From contig CALOAX010000010.1 in assembly GCA_942491485.1 (NCBI GenBank), forward strand, positions 1-64,000: 64,000 bases of DNA, read 5' to 3'. Both the position numbers and the translations under genes were made by a program. The notes under the pieces were generated by a model. It was not told the DNA's origin, did not search any database, and saw only the letters and a list, made by a program, of their open reading frames with translations. Shown in pieces: positions 42,892-52,282 of this stretch; position 1 is the first letter of the stretch; every line of letters starts with the position of its first letter. Source of the DNA: Desulfoluna sp942491485. GTDB lineage: Bacteria; Desulfobacterota; Desulfobacteria; Desulfobacterales; Desulfolunaceae.

Positions 42892-43896
42892 TCAGGCGTT
42901 CTCGCGTGTGGCCCTTTTTTCATTGAGCAGTAGTTGAGCCTGGACCAACGCCTGCACTTTTTCAACTGAAATGGAGTGGATAGATTGTTCCTTTGCGGCG
43001 GGGACGATCGTCCATGAGTCCTCCGAAGAATGGTACCATTCCGACATGATGTGAAACGGAGAAAAATCCGCTCTCTTCCAGCCGAAGATCATGATGAGGG
43101 GCACTTCCATCATCTGAAAAATGTGGGACGGGCCACAGTCATTGGCAACGGCGATATCCGAGGTTTGTGCAAGGGAGATAATCTGGTTGACTGTCGGGCT
43201 TTGATAGATTTCAACCGAACAATTTTTCGTATGCTTGTCAATGACCTCGGTGTAGTGTGATTCATCGGGGCCGAGGATAAAGCGAGCCGTCACTGGCGTG
43301 TTTGTCCCCTCAAAGAGAGAGTCGACTGTTTGGCAGTAGTTTTCTATTCCCCACCTCTTGTGATCCCCTTCGCCCCCACCGGGCAGCAGCGTAACGGTAT
43401 ACCCGTCATTTTTTTTCCGGGACAGGTCGTCATCCGCCATCTCATTTAAAATGGAAAAATCGCAGCTTTCCTGACCCATGGCATTCAGAAGGTCCATGTA
43501 ATTAAGGCCCAGGTATTGCTTTGTTTTATCAAAGCGCAGGCTCAGGTTATAGATGCGTGCCAGGGCCTTTGAGTTGCAAAATCCGTATTTATGCTTTGAT
43601 CCGGACAACCAAGTTGCGATGTGGGCTTTTTCTGACGCGGTGTAGAGGTTGAATGTCACCTCGGCTTTGTTCTTTCTTATTTTAGAAATCAATGGAAAAA
43701 GAGCATTTTTACCATAAATTTCCAAATGATCTATGATACCGAGGTTGAGCATCATTTTGCTGTTTTCGAACTTCGACCAAACCGTAATTTCGGCTCCGGG
43801 GTATATTTTGCGCAGATGGAGGTAAAACGGTATTTGGTGAGACATATGACCATAAAAAGGTCTGTTTGGTACGAGGACGTTAATTTTCTTTATCAT
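42892..43896 (-). CDS. Glycosyltransferase family 9 (heptosyltransferase-like)
   Basis: A 334-residue GT-B glycosyltransferase like ADP-heptose:LPS heptosyltransferases. It has the N-terminal INVLVPNRPFYGHMSHQIPFYLHLRKIYP, VTLLPGGGEGDHKRW(G)IENY, a sugar-nucleotide phosphate-binding-like region, and the C-terminal SLAQTSDIAVANDCGPSHIFQMMEVPLIMIFG motif (D-x-GPxH). The last is diagnostic of GT9. It would add heptose or another sugar to lipopolysaccharide core on the cytoplasmic face. AAGG is five bases before the ATG. No other LPS genes are adjacent, and the sequence is more AT-rich than its neighbours, which may indicate transfer. Confidence 0.85.
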   Translation of the reverse strand: MIKKINVLVPNRPFYGHMSHQIPFYLHLRKIYPGAEITVWSKFENSKMMLNLGIIDHLEIYGKNALFPLISKIRKNKAEVTFNLYTASEKAHIATWLSGSKHKYGFCNSKALARIYNLSLRFDKTKQYLGLNYMDLLNAMGQESCDFSILNEMADDDLSRKKNDGYTVTLLPGGGEGDHKRWGIENYCQTVDSLFEGTNTPVTARFILGPDESHYTEVIDKHTKNCSVEIYQSPTVNQIISLAQTSDIAVANDCGPSHIFQMMEVPLIMIFGWKRADFSPFHIMSEWYHSSEDSWTIVPAAKEQSIHSISVEKVQALVQAQLLLNEKRATRENA

Positions 43897-44838
43897 GTCG
43901 GCCTTTATTTGGTTTCAGTCTGCTTCAGAACAAAGAACTGCGGCATAGTTATTTTGATAAAAAAATGCTTAAAAGCAATGTCTTGTGGTTTTGGCAGAAT
44001 AACAAACGACAGAATTATCAGAAAAAAGTGAAGATGTCACCCGTGAGGACACCACAAACGTGAAATACTGTCATGTCAGTGGTGTTGTTTTCCAGCAGGT
44101 TACTTATCTGTATTGGTCGTATGCTCATAAAAAACCATGTGTTCCCTTGGCACTGAATATTTAACCTTGACATTCAGTCTCTGTCGTGAGGATATGAGTG
44201 ACAACTCACTCACTCCGAGGTGTGTCTAATAAATGAACGCGGTTCGTATGGGCGAGGGCTGTTTTGGGAGGCTGTGTGATTCGGGGGGCGTAATTGCTTT
44301 GGGGAGCTACGCTCGGAAGATATACTGTGGCTAAAGGCTAAAGGCTAAAGGCTAAAGGCCAAAGCAGGGCATCGGCGATGGGGCGGGGGGCTTCGTTCCA
44401 TCGTATGAAGGGAGGCAGAGCCTCCAAGGGCGCATTTCCGGGCAGTGGCCGGGAACGAAAACAAATGTCGCACGGGAGTGCGGCGCTTCCATCCAATCAA
44501 TTTCCATCCATAATTTTGTTTTAAGCGGCGAAATCGCTCTGTTTACGATTCAGGAGCTGGAAATCGCAGCGGCACCCTTCTCTCAAGGTGTTTTCGCCTG
44601 AGTGGCTTCGCCACACCTGGTCGCGGGAGTTCTTCCGGTCAAAACCAGACAGATGAGGGGGTTCCGCGTTTCAGGTTTAAATGAAAAATAAAACCGGTTT
44701 CTCCAGCAGAGGCAGTTGAATCACTCATTCTTCTCGCGAATGCACGCGAAAGCGTTGAGATTATGGCCTCCTTCATGCATCCGCCACAGGGTTTCAAGGT
44801 GCCCCCACCTTGCCGCCGGAGGCATCCAGGTTAAAGAT
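43897..44838. other. Gene-free stretch with TTTAGCC and GGAGGCAGAGCCTCC repeats
   Basis: No gene supported across 0.9 kb. About 44332-44366 is TTTAGCC in reverse (GGCTAAA units); 44411-44425 is the palindrome GGAGGCAGAGCCTCC, followed by CCGGGCAGTGGCCGGG; 44590-44625 holds TGGCTTCGCCA. A degraded type D fragment lies at about 44735-44823 (GCGAATGCACGCGAAAGCG, then CAAGGTGCCCCCACCTTG). Confidence 0.65.
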
Positions 44839-45013
44839 GCCTCCGGCGGCCCTGCCGGGGGCCAACCTTTTAAAAAGGTTGCCAAACAGGTCTTTTTAAA
44901 AAAAAATCTTGGGACAACCTCAAGCCTAAAGCAAATGTGATTTGGCCTGAGGAACGAAGGACAAAGCGCATTTGCAACCTGCTTTCAAGGTGGCACACCT
45001 TGCCGCCGGAGGC
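44839..45013. repeat. Type A and type B bracket repeats facing ceramidase
   Basis: Type A at 44839-44890 with AACCTTTTAAAAAGGTT, a compensated variant of the palindrome. Type B at 44929-45013 with CTGAGGAACGAAGGAC, CAAGGTGGCACACCTTG and edge GCCGCCGGAGGC. Confidence 0.88.
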
Positions 45014-45196
45014 AGAAGGTGGGTTTTTAAGCGGCAAAGCCCTCTTTGTTTACGAACCACGATTTGCCATTCTCTTCGCCTTACCGGATCCGTGTATGTG
45101 GACAAGGCTGTTGTCATTGAACAATCGGAAGGTGCAGGCTCTTTCAGGGGCTGCATGCAGGGCACGTTTAAAATTTTGATTCAGGGAGGAATTAAA

Positions 45197-47242
45197 ATGA
45201 TGTCCGGTAAAACCGTTTTGTCAACGAATGCCAGGGTTATATTGACCGTATTTTTCTGTTTTATGATGGTGTGCAGCTCCCCGGCGATGGCCCAGGGCCC
45301 CGATTTTTATATCGGCTCTGGTATGTATGATGTCACAGGGCCTGCTGCAGAGCTCGGGATGATGGGATACTCCATGCCGGATCAGAAAACCGAGGGGATC
45401 AGCATGCGGCTTCGATCCCGGGCTTTTGTGGTGGCGGATCCTGTGGGCGGCAAGCGGGTGGTCTTTGTCAGCGTGGACACCGGCATCATTCCCCAGGGCA
45501 TCAAGCAGGAGGTGACCCGGCTGCTTGAAAATCGCTTCGGCAACCTGTACACGGATAAAAATGTCCTCATCAGCGCCAACCACAGCCATAGCGGGCCGGG
45601 AGCCTATTCCCACTACGCCATGTACAACCTTTTCATGTTCGGCTACGACGAGACGAATTTCAATTGTGTGGCAACCGGTATTTATCAGTCCATCGTGCGT
45701 GCCCATACAAACCTGGTTCCGGGGTCCATTCTGGTCAAGGCAGAGGATCTGGAGGACTGCGGCTGGAACCGTTCGGAGGAGGCGTATGACAACAATCCCG
45801 CCGAAGAGCGCAATCGCTATGCGTCAAACACCGATAAAACAATGACCCTCTTGAAGTTCGTGGCATCAACGGGCGAGGAGATCGGGACGATCAACTGGTT
45901 TGCCATCCACCCCACGAGCCTTGGAAACACCAACAAGCTTATCAGTGGCGACAACAAAGGCTATGCCTCCTATTTGTTCGAAAAGGAGAAGGGCACGGAC
46001 TATGCCGCTGAAAATACCTTTGTCGCGGCCTTTGCGCAGACCAATTCCGGGGATGTTTCACCCAATATACCCTGGGGGTATCCCAACGGGGTGGATGACT
46101 TTGGGCATATGGTAACCCTCGGCGAGCGCCAATACATCAAGGCAGAAGAGCTTTACAGAACTGCTTCAGAATCGCTTGCCGTCGGTGTGGATTATCGCCA
46201 TCAGTACGTTGATTTTTCCACAGAGAGCATCGATCCTGACTTTATGCCGGTGGGCATGGGGGGAGGAAACACCTGCAGCGCAGCCATCGGGTTTTCCATG
46301 CTGGCCGGAAGCACCGAGGACGGCAAAGGCATCGATATCCCGGAAGGGGTGACCTACCCCTACGAAGGCACCATCGGCACGCATGTGTTCCCCTGGTCCT
46401 TTACCCTGATGCCGGAGGACCAGGAGTGCCATGACGAAAAACCCATTGCCCTGCCCATGGGTCGCATCAGGCCCCAGGGAATTCCGCTGACCCCGGAGGT
46501 GCTGCCGATCCAGATCATAAGGATCGGTAATCTCGCCCTCGTTGGGCTCCCAACAGAGATCAGCACCATGGCCGGACGCAGGCTCCGTGAAACCGTTCAG
46601 CAGGCCCTGGGCAGCAGTGTCGATTATGTTGTTATTGCCGCTATCTCAAATGCCTACGCAGGGTACATGACCACCCGTGAAGAGTACGCCATGCAGCACT
46701 ATGAAGGGGCATCCACCCACTTCGGCCCATACGCCCTGAACGCATTCCAGCAGCGATTTTTCGGCATCGCCTCGGACATGGCGGTGGGCAGGGCCTCCGA
46801 TGCGGGACCGACCCCAAGAGACATCAAAGATGATCAGATTGTAAACATCCCTGGCGTGGTGTTTGACGACAAGCCACTGTTTAAACGCTTCGGGGACGTG
46901 ATTACCCAGGCCAACGCCTCGTACAACCACACCGAAACGGTGAAGGTGGTGTTCTGGGGCGCCCACCCGAGAAATGACCTGAGGATCCAGGACTCCTTCC
47001 TCGTGGTGGAAAAAGCCACCGCTGGCGGCTATATTCCCGTGGCCCACGACTGGGACCCGGAGACCGTCTATCACTGGCAGCGCAGCGGCATTGCCAACTC
47101 AAAGGTCACCATCTCCTGGACCATTCCGGAACATACCCCGCCCGGCCAGTATCGCATCCGGCACTTCGGGAACTGGAAATCGGGATGGACCGGCGCCATC
47201 TCACCCTACGAAGGGACGTCAAGGGTGTTTACGGTGTATTGA
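45197..47242 (+). CDS. Neutral/alkaline ceramidase, exported
   Basis: A 681-residue secreted hydrolase of the neutral ceramidase family, which cleaves the amide of ceramide into sphingosine and fatty acid. A signal peptide (cleavage near AMA-QGPD) precedes FYIGSGMYDVTGPAAELGMMGYSM, a hallmark start. Further motifs are the zinc ligands in NHSHSGPG (near 128), NWFAIHPTSLG (near 236), QTNSGDVSPN and the late RRLRETVQ with NAYAGYMTTREEY. The C-terminal Ig-like domain is present, so length is normal. GGGAGG is about seven bases before ATG 45197. Use of host or environmental sphingolipids, or turnover of the cell's own, is inferred. Confidence 0.93.
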   Translation: MMSGKTVLSTNARVILTVFFCFMMVCSSPAMAQGPDFYIGSGMYDVTGPAAELGMMGYSMPDQKTEGISMRLRSRAFVVADPVGGKRVVFVSVDTGIIPQGIKQEVTRLLENRFGNLYTDKNVLISANHSHSGPGAYSHYAMYNLFMFGYDETNFNCVATGIYQSIVRAHTNLVPGSILVKAEDLEDCGWNRSEEAYDNNPAEERNRYASNTDKTMTLLKFVASTGEEIGTINWFAIHPTSLGNTNKLISGDNKGYASYLFEKEKGTDYAAENTFVAAFAQTNSGDVSPNIPWGYPNGVDDFGHMVTLGERQYIKAEELYRTASESLAVGVDYRHQYVDFSTESIDPDFMPVGMGGGNTCSAAIGFSMLAGSTEDGKGIDIPEGVTYPYEGTIGTHVFPWSFTLMPEDQECHDEKPIALPMGRIRPQGIPLTPEVLPIQIIRIGNLALVGLPTEISTMAGRRLRETVQQALGSSVDYVVIAAISNAYAGYMTTREEYAMQHYEGASTHFGPYALNAFQQRFFGIASDMAVGRASDAGPTPRDIKDDQIVNIPGVVFDDKPLFKRFGDVITQANASYNHTETVKVVFWGAHPRNDLRIQDSFLVVEKATAGGYIPVAHDWDPETVYHWQRSGIANSKVTISWTIPEHTPPGQYRIRHFGNWKSGWTGAISPYEGTSRVFTVY

Positions 47243-47268
47243 TGGAATATTAAAGCAAAAGAAAAGCA

Positions 47269-47480
47269 GCCTCCGGCGGCGAGGTGAGCCACCTCGAAAG
47301 CGGATTGTGAATGCTCTGAGCCCTCGTTCCTCGGGCTTTTCACATTCACTGACGGGCTGCGCCCGTGAATAACTGTATTTCATGGGGCTCGTCTTCCCCG
47401 GCTGTCAGGGGCTGAATCCCTGCACCCCAGGTTCGCGAATGCGACCTGGCCCTCGTTCCTCGGGTCAGGTCGCACTCGCT
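47269..47480. repeat. Two type C bracket repeats after ceramidase
   Basis: The first is 47269-47368 (CGAGGTGAGCCACCTCG; GAGCCCTCGTTCCTCGGGCT). The second is about 47405-47480, in which the inner hairpin has been lengthened: GCGACCTGGCCC faces GGGTCAGGTCGC around TCGTTCCTC. This is one of the clearest compensated stems. Confidence 0.88.
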
Positions 47481-47837
47481 GAAATAACCGGGGTAAAGGG
47501 CTGCGTTTGTGGCAAGGGATGAGTTGCCAAAAACTCCTTCGTGTAGCCCGAAGGGCGCTTCGTGACCTTCGCGGTTTTACCCTGAGGCCAGTCCTGAAAA
47601 TGCCCGATCTCCGTCTGAATCAATACGAATAAACTCATGGGTCTCTCGCCATCCAGCCTTTCCCCTCCCAGTCATTGTCCCCCTTTCATGTCTTTGTTTT
47701 TCCTGCCGTTTTAAGCCTCGTCAGTGGCTCGCGTGGAATTGTGATACAAAATAAAACAATAATAACTTATTGTAAAACGATAATAAGGGCGATAGGGTTT
47801 ACTCAACACCATAAACCCATTCACGTGGAGATTTTGT
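47481..47837. other. Gene-free stretch
   Basis: GTGTAGCCCGAAGGGCGCTT at about 47531 (hairpin GCCCGAAGGGC) is a known fragment of the repeat series. The last 100 bases are AT-rich (ATAAAACAATAATAACTTATT) and probably contain the promoter of the DUF2975 gene. Confidence 0.5.
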
Positions 47838-48371
47838 ATGTCAAAACACAACAAAATAGAGACCTTCAGTCGAAGGTTGCGTTACACCCTCTATGCCCTT
47901 CTTGGTTTGGTGCCGACCTTGACGGTGTTTTTTTGGCTGAACGTAAACAGCTTGCCGGAATTCTTCCCGGTAAATCTGCCGGTAGCCATTGGCCGGGAAC
48001 TGAGTCTCGGAACGCGTCTGATGGCCTTGTTGGTCAGCGGGCTTCCCCTGGCCTTGAAAATGGTGGGAATTCTCACCTTGATTCGGCTGTTCAGGCTTTA
48101 TGAACGGGGGGTGATCTTCAGCGAGGACAATGTCGCCTGCTTTCGAAGGCTTGGGAAACTGTTGATTCTGTGGTTTCTTTCCGTCCCTGTGTATCAGTTG
48201 ATGTTGAGTTTCTGCCTGACGTTTCAGAATCCTCCCGGGGAGAGGGTCATCGCTTTTGGCCTGGGGTCGGCTGATGCCACGGTTTTGATTGCAGGGGTGA
48301 TGGTCATTGTCATATCGTGGGTGATGGATGAGGGTCGGGTCCTTGAAGATGAACAGGCATACACGGTATAG
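47838..48371 (+). CDS. DUF2975 membrane protein
   Basis: A 177-residue inner-membrane protein with about four helices and the DUF2975 pattern, including the central IRLFRLYERGVIFSEDNVACFRRLGKLLILW (the Y..G.IFS..NV..FR..G motif). Members are almost always encoded beside a short XRE-type repressor, as here. Function is unknown, probably a small sensory or regulatory membrane partner. GGAG is about eight bases before the ATG. The repressor gene starts 8 bases after its stop, so they form an operon. Confidence 0.88.
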   Translation: MSKHNKIETFSRRLRYTLYALLGLVPTLTVFFWLNVNSLPEFFPVNLPVAIGRELSLGTRLMALLVSGLPLALKMVGILTLIRLFRLYERGVIFSEDNVACFRRLGKLLILWFLSVPVYQLMLSFCLTFQNPPGERVIAFGLGSADATVLIAGVMVIVISWVMDEGRVLEDEQAYTV

Positions 48372-48379
48372 GGGCTCTT

Positions 48380-48592
48380 ATGACCATTATCATTAATCTG
48401 GACGTGATGCTCGCCAAGCGCAAGGTGCGCTCAAATGAACTTGCCAGGCGCATCGGAATCACGGAGCAGAATCTTTCGATTCTAAAAAACGGCAGGGCAA
48501 AGGCCGTTCGTTTAAGCACCCTTGAGGCCATATGCCGGCACCTTGAGTGCCAGCCCGGAGATATCCTCGAGTACAGGGATGAAGATCAGTGA
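48380..48592 (+). CDS. XRE-family (YozG-like) transcriptional regulator
   Basis: A 70-residue helix-turn-helix protein: INLDVMLAKRKVRSNELARRIGITEQNLSILKNGRAKAVRLSTLEAICRHLECQPGDILEY. It is nearly all DNA-binding domain and is typical of the short Cro/CI-like regulators paired with DUF2975. It probably autoregulates the two-gene operon. GGGG lies before its ATG, next to the preceding stop. Confidence 0.93.
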   Translation: MTIIINLDVMLAKRKVRSNELARRIGITEQNLSILKNGRAKAVRLSTLEAICRHLECQPGDILEYRDEDQ

Positions 48593-48924
48593 TTCCTGTG
48601 GTGCAGGGGAAGGCCTACGGCGAGCAGGTGGGGGCACCTGCAAACCCTATGGCGAATGAGCGGAGTGCGTCGTGACTTGATGCATTGCCAAGGCATTCGC
48701 GTGGAGGGTGATATATTGCAACCCGTCTCGGAAAGAGGCCTACTTTATTACACGAAATACAGGCCGAATGAGTCTGGAAAATTTGGTTGGATTTGACAAA
48801 CAGGTCTTTAGAATTGATCTTGAGTGAACTGTATCTCAAATGCGGATGTGATTTGACCCGAGGCACGAGGGGCAAAACGCATCTGCAAGTTGCTTTCAAG
48901 GTGGCTCACCTTGCCGCCGGAGGC
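48593..48924. repeat. Decayed type D fragment and type B bracket repeat
   Basis: CCTATGGCGAATGAGCGGAG and GGCATTCGCG at about 48647-48705 resemble type D. The type B copy is 48838-48924 (GACCCGAGGCACGAGGGGC; CAAGGTGGCTCACCTTG; edge at 48913). Confidence 0.75.
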
Positions 48925-48976
48925 TTTTTTTACGCTGAAATGTTATGGGAAAACAGATGGTCTGGAGTGCTCTGTT

Positions 48977-49459
48977 ATGACGTATCACATTGAAGACATT
49001 CGCCCGGAACATGATGAGGCGATGTGCCGGATTATTCAGGACATCGGCGCGGAGTATGGCGCTGTGGGGGACGGCTTCGGACCCTCCGATGCGGAAGTGT
49101 CCGCCATGAGCCGGTACTATGACAGGGGAACTCGGAGCCTGTACCTGATTGCAATGATCGGGGGAAAGGTTGTCGGGGGGTGCGGGATTGCCCCGTTCAA
49201 TGACACCCATGAGGTGTGCGAGCTTCGCAAGCTGTTTCTGTTGCCGGAATGCCGGGGGCTTGGTGTCGGAAAGGCATTAGCAATAAAATGCCTGGAATTC
49301 GCGGTGTCCCAGGGGTATAAACAATGCTATCTGGATACCTTATCCAATATGGCATCTGCCATCGCGTTGTATGAGAAAATGGGTTTTGTTCATCTGGACA
49401 AGCCCCTTGTGGGAACCATCCACGGTGGTTGTGATGTCTGGATGTTGAAAGAGTTGTAA
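48977..49459 (+). CDS. GNAT-family N-acetyltransferase
   Basis: A 160-residue GNAT enzyme: MTYHIEDIRPEHDEAMCRIIQDIGAEYG, YLIAMIGGKVVGGCGIAPF, then CELRKLFLLPECRGLGVGKALAIKCLEFA with the acetyl-CoA pyrophosphate loop RGLGVGKAL, then LDTLSNMASAIALYEKMGF. The order and length (160) are standard. The substrate cannot be read. ATG 48977 has GGAG nine bases before it; the longer frame crosses a bracket repeat. The membrane protein gene 157 bases downstream shares the same bracket pair. Confidence 0.92.
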   Translation: MTYHIEDIRPEHDEAMCRIIQDIGAEYGAVGDGFGPSDAEVSAMSRYYDRGTRSLYLIAMIGGKVVGGCGIAPFNDTHEVCELRKLFLLPECRGLGVGKALAIKCLEFAVSQGYKQCYLDTLSNMASAIALYEKMGFVHLDKPLVGTIHGGCDVWMLKEL

Positions 49460-49615
49460 AGCCCGCCCTGTTATTCGAATCATTCAAACCACAGCATGTG
49501 AAATGATGGTGTCTATACGCTTCGGACCCGATACGCCTTCGAGCCGAAGGCCGGGTAATGCCAGATGATCTGTATCTCCGTTTTTTAATGAATTGAAACA
49601 ATGGAGGGTGGTGTC

Positions 49616-50164
49616 ATGTGTGAACTGGAACGGCAGAGGTACCTGCAAACAGTGACCAAAAAGCTGGTTGCCGTAATGGCCGTCTGCCTGGCTTTTCTGA
49701 TGGTGATCTTTTACGTCGTGAATCTTGCGGAAGCGAGTCGGACCTACCTGGTCGGCTATGTCTTTTTTGCGGGTCTCCTGGGGGGCTTTGTCAGCATCCA
49801 ACAGCGGCTTCCAACCATTGGGCTCAATGAGTTGAAGGAGTTGTCCAATTCCTGGTTTTCCATTCTCCTGATCCCGATCAACGGCGGGATCTTTGCCCTG
49901 GTTCTCATGTTGATGTTTCTTTCGGGGATTCTCCAGGGATCTCTGTTTCCGACATACACCCACAGCGCCATCGCGCATGACAACCTGGTGCACAGTTTCG
50001 CCAACTGGCTGGATACGACCTTCCCGCAAAAAGGTCCGGACATCGCAAAGCTTCTGTTCTGGTCGTTTGTGGCAGGGTTTAGTGAACGGCTGGTTCCCCA
50101 GATTATCAGGAATGTGTCGAACAATATCGAAGAGATTGAAGAGCCGGAAGAGCAGAAGGCGTGA
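49616..50164 (+). CDS. Membrane protein of unknown function
   Basis: A 182-residue protein with hydrophobic segments at about 16-36, 45-60, 80-105 and 145-160 and an acidic end (NNIEEIEEPEEQKA). FLSGILQGSLFP and KLLFWSFVAGFSERLVPQIIRN resemble bacterial small membrane proteins where the last helix plus SERLVPQI is conserved, but I cannot name the family. ATG 49616 has GGAGG at 49603-49607, rather far upstream at eight bases, and is the best choice. Confidence 0.75.
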   Translation: MCELERQRYLQTVTKKLVAVMAVCLAFLMVIFYVVNLAEASRTYLVGYVFFAGLLGGFVSIQQRLPTIGLNELKELSNSWFSILLIPINGGIFALVLMLMFLSGILQGSLFPTYTHSAIAHDNLVHSFANWLDTTFPQKGPDIAKLLFWSFVAGFSERLVPQIIRNVSNNIEEIEEPEEQKA

Positions 50165-50190
50165 TGGGTGAGGCAGGGATAAGAAAAAAG

Positions 50191-50444
50191 CGTGCCTCCG
50201 GCGGCCAGGGGATGATCCCCTGGACCCCAGGGTTGCGAATGCGCGCCGGGTGTCGTTGTTCAACTATTTCGCGTCCGCATTCGCGCTTTTTGTGGCTTGA
50301 AACTCCTGCCGGGGCAAAATAAACAGGCAATTTCAAAAATATGCCGATGTGATTTGACCCGAGGAACGAGGGGCAAAGCACAGCGGCCACCTGCTTTCAA
50401 GGTGTTTTGCCTAACGTGGCTTCGCCACCCTTGCCGCCGGAGGC
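50191..50444. repeat. Inverted pair of bracket repeats
   Basis: Edge GCCTCCGGCGGC at about 50193 with CCAGGGGATGATCCCCTGG, pointing back to the membrane protein. The second copy (about 50343-50444) has GACCCGAGGAACGAGGGGC, GTGGCTTCGCCAC and the edge GCCGCCGGAGGC facing the DUF374 gene. Confidence 0.88.
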
Positions 50445-50460
50445 TTGTTTTAATTGATGC

Positions 50461-51150
50461 TCAGCAGGCCTCATCACAGGGCTGGAATTCCTGTTTCAAG
50501 CGATTGTTGTCTTGAAACATTAACTGTTCGAGTTCCAGGCGGTGTCCTTCAAAGGCCTCACTGGTTTCCGTCTGCTTGAATTCGAGCTTGTCGCCAAAGC
50601 GCATCACCACCTTGGAAAAAGGCTTGGGGATAAGGAATCGGTCCCAGCTTTTGGCGTACCATGCCCTGTCAGCTCTGATGTAAAAAGGCACAATAACAGC
50701 ATCGGCGGCATGGGCCAGCCGGATGGCGCCGGGTTTGATGACGCCAAAGGGTCCACGTGGGCCGTCAATGATGTGAGCGGCAAGCCTGTGAGTGCTCAGG
50801 TGATCAATCATGCCCCTCAGGGCTTCAACCCCGCCTTTGGATGAGGATCCCCTCACCGTCGTCCACCCCGTTCTGTTGGCAACCGCAGAGATGAGCTCTC
50901 CGTCCTTGCTCTGACTGATCATCAGCCCCGGTTTGTAACTTTTATACTTTTGGAAATACCGGATAGCTGCGAAGAATTGTTGGTGATGGGTGCAGAGAAG
51001 GATGCGTTGGTTGTTGTTCAGATATGCATCAAGCCAGGCTTCTTCGTTCTGGACTTCCAGTCTGAAGGTCAGTGAATACAGCCTGATAAATTTGTACAAT
51101 ACCCATTGTGGAAATTTTGAAGAGAAGATCTTATTTATTCCTAAGGACAT
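50461..51150 (-). CDS. DUF374 lysophospholipid acyltransferase-like protein
   Basis: A 229-residue membrane-associated protein with the DUF374/LPLAT features: CTHHQQFFA (acyltransferase box-like HH), LMISQSKDGELIS, VRGSSSKGGVEALR and IDGPRGPFGVIKPGAIRLA. Members are thought to acylate a lipid or lipooligosaccharide precursor at the inner membrane. AAAGG precedes ATG 51150. Its stop is 16 bases from a bracket edge. Confidence 0.9.
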   Translation of the reverse strand: MSLGINKIFSSKFPQWVLYKFIRLYSLTFRLEVQNEEAWLDAYLNNNQRILLCTHHQQFFAAIRYFQKYKSYKPGLMISQSKDGELISAVANRTGWTTVRGSSSKGGVEALRGMIDHLSTHRLAAHIIDGPRGPFGVIKPGAIRLAHAADAVIVPFYIRADRAWYAKSWDRFLIPKPFSKVVMRFGDKLEFKQTETSEAFEGHRLELEQLMFQDNNRLKQEFQPCDEAC

Positions 51151-51661
51151 ACCTAAGCCTTTAATTTCTGGTGATGAATATCAAAGCCATGAAACCACCA
51201 GCTGTGCCAGATGGATTTCAAAAAGGCATTGCAGGTCAGGCGACATACGCTCTATTTTCCGGTGCAATGAAACCATAATGCATCGGAAACGAAATAAAAT
51301 AAGTGCGATGGAATGTTGAACGTATCTTATGTGACAGGTGAAAGCAAACGCCATTTCTTATGAGGCAGCAACTATTCAGCTTAAAATTGCCTCCGGCGGC
51401 CCTGCCGGGGGCCAAACTTTTGAAAAGTTTGACAAACAGGTTTTAATACATCACTCCGGATTCACATTCGTAACCTGCTTTCATGGTGGCCCACCTTGCC
51501 GCCGGAGGCTGCTTTTGGGGAGCTGAATAGTTGCGTGGGATTTAACCCTTTTGGTGTACCGGGCATCAAATGCTGTTGACCCGATTACAGGTTCACAGTT
51601 TATAACACGGCTATGTCATGGCCGTGGCAGAGACCAAACTGAGACCATAAGGAGAATGACA
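51151..51661. repeat. Type A and type B repeats between DUF374 and the small MerR-like gene
   Basis: Type A at 51389-51444 and type B fragment at about 51461-51509 (CATGGTGGCCCACCTTG; edge GCCGCCGGAGGC). Nothing else is seen; 51151-51388 is gene-free. Confidence 0.75.
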
Positions 51662-51847
51662 ATGCAGAAAAATGTGAGTAAGGAAGAGTGGGTGGACATG
51701 TTTCGGGAGATCGGGCTGTCCGAAGACCTTATGATGAAATGGCACCAGCTGTTTGAAACACGTCACCCGGAAGTTCATGAGGAATTTTTGGCGTGGCTGG
51801 GCATTTCATCTGATGAGATCATCAGTATCCGTGAGAACTGTCGATAG
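51662..51847 (+). CDS. Free-standing MerR C-terminal effector-like domain
   Basis: A 61-residue soluble protein: MQKNVSKEEWVDMFREIGLSEDLMMKWHQLFETRHPEVHEEFLAWLGISSDEIISIRENCR. It lines up with the C-terminal domain of the MerR regulator encoded at 52283 (W..ML..AGM.E..M..WH..FE.R.PE.H.EFL..LGI...E...I). It has no DNA-binding domain, so it could bind the same ligand or dimerise with the regulator. AAGGAG precedes the ATG. Whether it works with its larger neighbour is inference. Confidence 0.75.
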   Translation: MQKNVSKEEWVDMFREIGLSEDLMMKWHQLFETRHPEVHEEFLAWLGISSDEIISIRENCR

Positions 51848-52109
51848 ATAGGGAACAGGCACCATCTGATTTCGCAGCCCTTTGTTCTGGGACACTGGGC
51901 AAAGGGTTGCGGAATAAAAGGGTGTTCCTGTGAATAGTGAATAGGTATGGTGTTGCTGCGTTTCGATAGGTAAAATCGGGCTAAGGGCTAAAAATTCATC
52001 GTATGAAGATTGCTACGGAATTGAAAGCCGGTACCGTATTGAGTGATACCAGCGGATCCGCATCCTTAAAAGATTGTAAAACCGTTTGTGTTAACCGTCA
52101 GCATTAGAG
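51848..52109. other. Gene-free stretch
   Basis: No gene, terminator or clear repeat apart from short ATAGTGAATAGG remnants. Confidence 0.4.
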
Positions 52110-52214
52110 GCGGGCGCAGCCCGCAGCGAATGCCAGAGCGATTTGCCCCGAGGAACGAGGGGCGAAGCGCGATGGCAACCAGCTTTCGAGGTGGCTCACC
52201 TCGCCGCCGGAGGC
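52110..52214 (-). repeat. Type B/C bracket repeat facing the MerR gene
   Basis: CGGGCGCAGCCCG, CCCCGAGGAACGAGGGGC, CGAGGTGGCTCACCTCG and the edge GCCGCCGGAGGC at 52214. The CGAGGTG/CACCTCG stem is a compensated form. Confidence 0.88.
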
Positions 52215-52282
52215 ACGCTTTTTATACCTGACTGTACTCATAGCGGGCAATGCTTTTGCCTGCGTTTTATATAAAGGAATCC

